A stretch of 64,000 bases of DNA, taken from contig PDOZ01000026.1 of assembly GCA_002747325.1 (NCBI GenBank), forward strand, positions 78,643-142,642, in the 5' to 3' direction. Shown piece by piece: positions 61,817 to 64,000 of this stretch. The first letter of the stretch is position 1; each line of letters opens with the position of its first letter. This stretch comes from Rhodobacterales bacterium. GTDB lineage: Bacteria; Pseudomonadota; Alphaproteobacteria; Rhodobacterales; Rhodobacteraceae. The translations under genes were made by a program, and so were the position numbers. The notes beneath the pieces are model-generated. The model worked only from the letters and a program-made list of their open reading frames with translations, ran no database searches and was not told the DNA's origin.

Positions 61817-61884
61817 CGCGCAACAGAAATTCCTTCGCGATTTCGCCATCCTCCCCTACTCTGAGAAAAAACAGGGAGGGTGAG

Positions 61885-63060
61885 ATGAGAACATTTGGAA
61901 AATGGCTGGGCCGGTTGCTGCTGGTGCTGATCGTCGGGATTGTCGCGGTGCTGATCTTTGCCCCCGGCTATATTGAGCGCGAACGCAATATTGTCGCCCC
62001 GCACGACCCCTTCGAAATCTCGCAAGCGGCGGCGGCGCTGCATGCGGATCTGTTCATCGGCGACTGGCATGTGGACCCGCTATTGTGGAAACGCGACCTC
62101 AACGAACGCGGCAGCCGCGGGCATGTCGACGTCCCGCGCATGTTTGAGGGCAATGTCGCGCTACAGGTTTTCACCGCCGTGACCAAAAGCCCCGCCGGAC
62201 AGAATTACGAAGAAAACAGCGCGGATGCGCGCGACAACATCACCCTGCTGGCGCTGTTGCAACTCTGGCCGGTTTCAACCTGGAACAGCCTCACGGAGCG
62301 CGCGCTGTATCAGGCGGAGAAACTGCACACCTTCGCGGCCGCATCGGACGGCAAGCTGCGCGTCATCACCACGGCGGCGGAGTTGGACCAGTTCGTTGCG
62401 GATCGGGCAGCCGGGCAGAAGGTCGTCGCCGGCATTCTGGGCATCGAGGGGGCGCATCCGCTGGAGGGGGACATGGCCAATCTCGACCGGCTGGTCGCAG
62501 CGGGCTACCGGGTCATTGGCCTGCAACATTTCTTTGACAACGAGTTGGGCGGGTCGCTGCACGGGATCGGCAATCAGGGGTTGACCGAATTTGGCCGCGC
62601 GGTGGTGCGGGAAGTGGCGGCGCGGGGGCTGGTTCTCGACGTGGCGCATTCCAGCCCACAGGTCGTTGACGATGTGTTGGCCATTACCGACATGCCGATT
62701 GTGGTCAGCCACACGGGGATTTATTCGCATTGCCAGACCCCGCGCAACCTTCAGAACGAACAGATGCAGCGCATCGTCGCGCGCGGCGGGGTTGTGGGCA
62801 TTGGCTTTTGGGCCGATGCGGTTTGCGATGACAGCCCGGACGGGGTGGCGGGCGCGATCAAGGCGGCGGTCGACCTGCTGGGGGAAGATCATGTCTCCCT
62901 CGGCTCCGATTATGACGGCTCGGTGCCGACCGGGTTTGACGTGTCCGAAATGCCCGCCCTGACCGACGCCCTACTGCGCGTCGGCCTGAGCGAAACGCAA
63001 ATCCGCAAGGTCATGGGGGAAAACATGCTGCGCGTCCTGCGCGCGAGGCTGGGGGGATAA
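61885..63060 (+). CDS. Membrane-anchored M19 (renal dipeptidase-like) dipeptidase
   Basis: 391 residues. An N-terminal anchor helix (GRLLLVLIVGIVAVLIFAPGY) leads to a TIM-barrel metallo-dipeptidase: His62 and Asp64 in GDWHVDPLLW, GIEGAHPLEGD (bridging Glu), GLQHFFDNELGGSLHG, VLDVAHSSPQVVDDVL, PIVVSHTGIY and LGSDYDGSVPTG (Asp). All the zinc ligands of family M19 appear to be present, so hydrolysis of dipeptides (or of related L,D-compounds) at the outer face of the inner membrane is likely. GGGAGGG lies before the ATG at 61885. Confidence 0.91.
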   Translation: MRTFGKWLGRLLLVLIVGIVAVLIFAPGYIERERNIVAPHDPFEISQAAAALHADLFIGDWHVDPLLWKRDLNERGSRGHVDVPRMFEGNVALQVFTAVTKSPAGQNYEENSADARDNITLLALLQLWPVSTWNSLTERALYQAEKLHTFAAASDGKLRVITTAAELDQFVADRAAGQKVVAGILGIEGAHPLEGDMANLDRLVAAGYRVIGLQHFFDNELGGSLHGIGNQGLTEFGRAVVREVAARGLVLDVAHSSPQVVDDVLAITDMPIVVSHTGIYSHCQTPRNLQNEQMQRIVARGGVVGIGFWADAVCDDSPDGVAGAIKAAVDLLGEDHVSLGSDYDGSVPTGFDVSEMPALTDALLRVGLSETQIRKVMGENMLRVLRARLGG

Positions 63061-63071
63061 TCGGCGCGGGC

Positions 63072-63335
63072 TTACATGCCCAGCGCTTCCTTATACATCT
63101 CCAACACCGCCTCTTCTTCGGCAATGTCGTCCTTGTCGCGCTTGCGCAGGGCGATGACCTTGCGCATGATCTTGGTGTCATAGCCGCGCGCTTTTGCCTC
63201 GGCCATCACCTCTTTTTGCTGCTCGGCAATGTCCTTTTTCTCCGCTTCGAGGCGCTCGAAACGCTCGATGAACTGACGCAATTCGTCGGCGGTGACGCGG
63301 TAGCTGTCGGGTTTTGCGGTTTCGAAATCGTTCAT
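63072..63335 (-). CDS. gapR: GapR-family DNA-binding protein (DUF2312)
   Basis: Small nucleoid-associated protein of 87 residues. The sequence from TADELRQFIERFERLEAEK to KIMRKVIALRKRDKDDIAEEEAVLEMY is the DUF2312/UPF0335 signature (cores FIERFERLEAEKKDI and KIMRKVIALRKRDKDDI). In Caulobacter GapR encircles over-twisted DNA and is needed for chromosome replication and segregation. AAGGAGG lies 5-6 nt before the ATG at 63335; the upstream frame is not translated. It is convergent with the dipeptidase gene (11 bp apart). A candidate -35 TTGCCT with TATGCC after 17 bp lies near 63390. Confidence 0.94.
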   Translation of the reverse strand: MNDFETAKPDSYRVTADELRQFIERFERLEAEKKDIAEQQKEVMAEAKARGYDTKIMRKVIALRKRDKDDIAEEEAVLEMYKEALGM

Positions 63336-63437
63336 CTCTGCCTCCTTGGATCGGGCTTGCCTGCCTGCTTTCGGCATATCGGGGCGGCGGGGCCAAGGCA
63401 AGACCGCTGATCGCTTTTCAGCGCCGGGGGGATGTGT

Positions 63438-63542
63438 TATAGCGTTATGCGAAAAATCTGAATTACTTAACGCTGCCTGAAATCAAAGATTTCAACGCGT
63501 TAAGTGATGCTCTATATTGCAAATATTTCGTCAAACGCTATA
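63438..63542 (+). repeat. Palindromic element, possible distant relative of the 113-bp family
   Basis: TATAGCGTT at the left edge and its complement AACGCTATA at the right edge are inverted ends; inner arms ACTTAACGC and GCGTTAAGT are perfect; the centre holds GAAATC/GATTTC. Total about 105 bp. The layout of nested arms and central hairpin, and blocks AATCTGAAT, TGCCT, AACGCG and ATTTCG in the same order, resemble the 113-bp element, but the sequence is mostly different. It lies in the 245-bp gap between gapR and the next gene. Confidence 0.55.
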
Positions 63543-63579
63543 GGCGCTCGGCCAAAGAGGCCAGCGAAGGAGCCGGAAC

Positions 63580-63795
63580 ATGCATTGGTTAATCATCATC
63601 GGAACCACGATTTCCCTGTTCGGGCTGATCGGGCTGGTCCTTTCGGCGCTGCGCGTGATGCGGGCGCGCAAATCCGGCGCCAGCGACGACGACCTGCGTG
63701 AAGCCATGCGCCGCGCGATGGTGCTGAACATGGGCGCATTCGCGATTTCCGCCCTCGGGCTGATGGTGGTCGTGGTCGGGGTGATTTTGACGTAA
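63580..63795 (+). CDS. Small membrane protein of unknown function
   Basis: 71 residues with two transmembrane helices, LIIIGTTISLFGLIGLVLSAL and MGAFAISALGLMVVVVGVIL (described as about 4-24 and 51-70), joined by a charged loop VMRARKSGASDDDLREAMRRA. GAAGGAG lies 8 nt before the ATG. Proteins of this size and pattern are frequent in Rhodobacterales but I know no function. The stop codon overlaps the edge of the repeat at 63794. Confidence 0.8.
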   Translation: MHWLIIIGTTISLFGLIGLVLSALRVMRARKSGASDDDLREAMRRAMVLNMGAFAISALGLMVVVVGVILT

Positions 63796-63906
63796 AGCGA
63801 AATCGCTTTAATTTGTAACATCCAGCATCAAAATTCGCGTTCGAAATCAGCAGGATGCTGATGGAGAGACAGAGAATTTTGATCCGGATTTAGCGATTTC
63901 TGCTCT
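63794..63906 (-). repeat. 113-bp palindromic MITE-like element, copy C (inverted)
   Basis: Exactly 113 bp and, read on the minus strand, aligned over its whole length with copies A and B. Inner arms ATCAAAATTCGC-type and the central CAGCATCCTGCTG hairpin are kept. Its right end lies 15 bp from the stop codon of the IS5-family transposase. Confidence 0.85.
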
Positions 63907-63921
63907 AGGCTGAATCGACAT

Positions 63922-64000
63922 TCATCGCATCCATAGCATCGCTGATGCGAGATGGATGAAGCTGAGAAAGTAGACGGCGCGCCTGTCGAAGCGGGTCGCG
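63922..64000 (-). mobile_element. 3' end of an IS5-family transposase gene (cut by window edge)
   Basis: On the minus strand the frame entering from the window edge reads ATRFDRRAVYFLSFIHLASA, then MLWMR and TGA at 63922-63924. ATRFDR, then a hydrophobic helix ending in W, is the normal C-terminus of IS5-family (IS427 group) transposases (ATRYDK...FL...LA...W). The rest of the element lies outside the window, so intactness cannot be judged. Confidence 0.75.

Overview
The window is a high-GC, gene-dense stretch of bacterial chromosome. The gene content and order (glyQ-glyS followed by a PEP-utilising enzyme, priA-fsa-DUF484-xerC, purD opposite xseA, GapR, DUF2312/DUF2478 families, phosphatidylcholine synthase) point to an alphaproteobacterium of the Rhodobacterales (Roseobacter/Paracoccus-like). 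This is inferred from protein families only. No rRNA is present; one tRNA is (tRNA-Thr, anticodon TGT).

Layout. 0-3 kb: 3' part of valS, a terminator and an EamA transporter. 3-7 kb: a leftward run sleB-like, folB, folP, glmM (cell wall and folate). 7-13 kb: a divergent PPDK-like enzyme with glyS and glyQ. 13-19 kb: a secreted SPOR/peptidoglycan-binding protein with a dead trypsin-like domain, TrkH, FolE2 and MetZ. 19-27 kb: yciB, ftsY, yhhN, a periplasmic protein, a GFA-family zinc protein, xseA, a small lipoprotein, purD, a ferredoxin and a peptidoglycan-binding lipoprotein. 27-38.6 kb: prmA, msrA, priA, fsa, DUF484, xerC, pcs and ileS. 38.8-47.4 kb: a large DUF2339 membrane protein, the three-gene unit ycjX-GNAT-ycjF, truA and parE. 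47.4-50.5 kb: a decayed IS5-type transposase, then a two-gene unit for secreted proteins (formylglycine-generating-enzyme fold plus a large protein of unclear function). 50.6-55 kb: an aldehyde dehydrogenase and moeA-DUF2478-siderophore-interacting protein. 55-58.9 kb: a cobalamin riboswitch driving a 2Fe-2S protein and a BtuFCD-type importer whose binding-protein gene carries an in-frame amber codon. 59-64 kb: tRNA-Thr, an iron-type ABC permease, an unrecognised protein, an M19 dipeptidase, GapR, a small membrane protein and the end of an IS5-family transposase.

Two families of small palindromic repeats are scattered between genes. One is a 113-bp element (three copies of equal length, one decayed copy and one possible relative) whose termini resemble the end of the IS5-type remnant; it looks like a MITE. 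The other is an inverted pair of the motif GAGTATTTnnnCTAAGAAGAAG (three paired copies, one single arm that supplies a stop codon).

Most of the window is ordinary housekeeping sequence. The parts that deserve most attention are the secreted FGE-like pair at 47.8-50.5 kb, the broken B12-binding protein under an intact riboswitch, the repeat/IS relationship, and the pseudo-protease at 13.2-15.0 kb. No CRISPR array, phage, toxin-antitoxin or defence island was seen.
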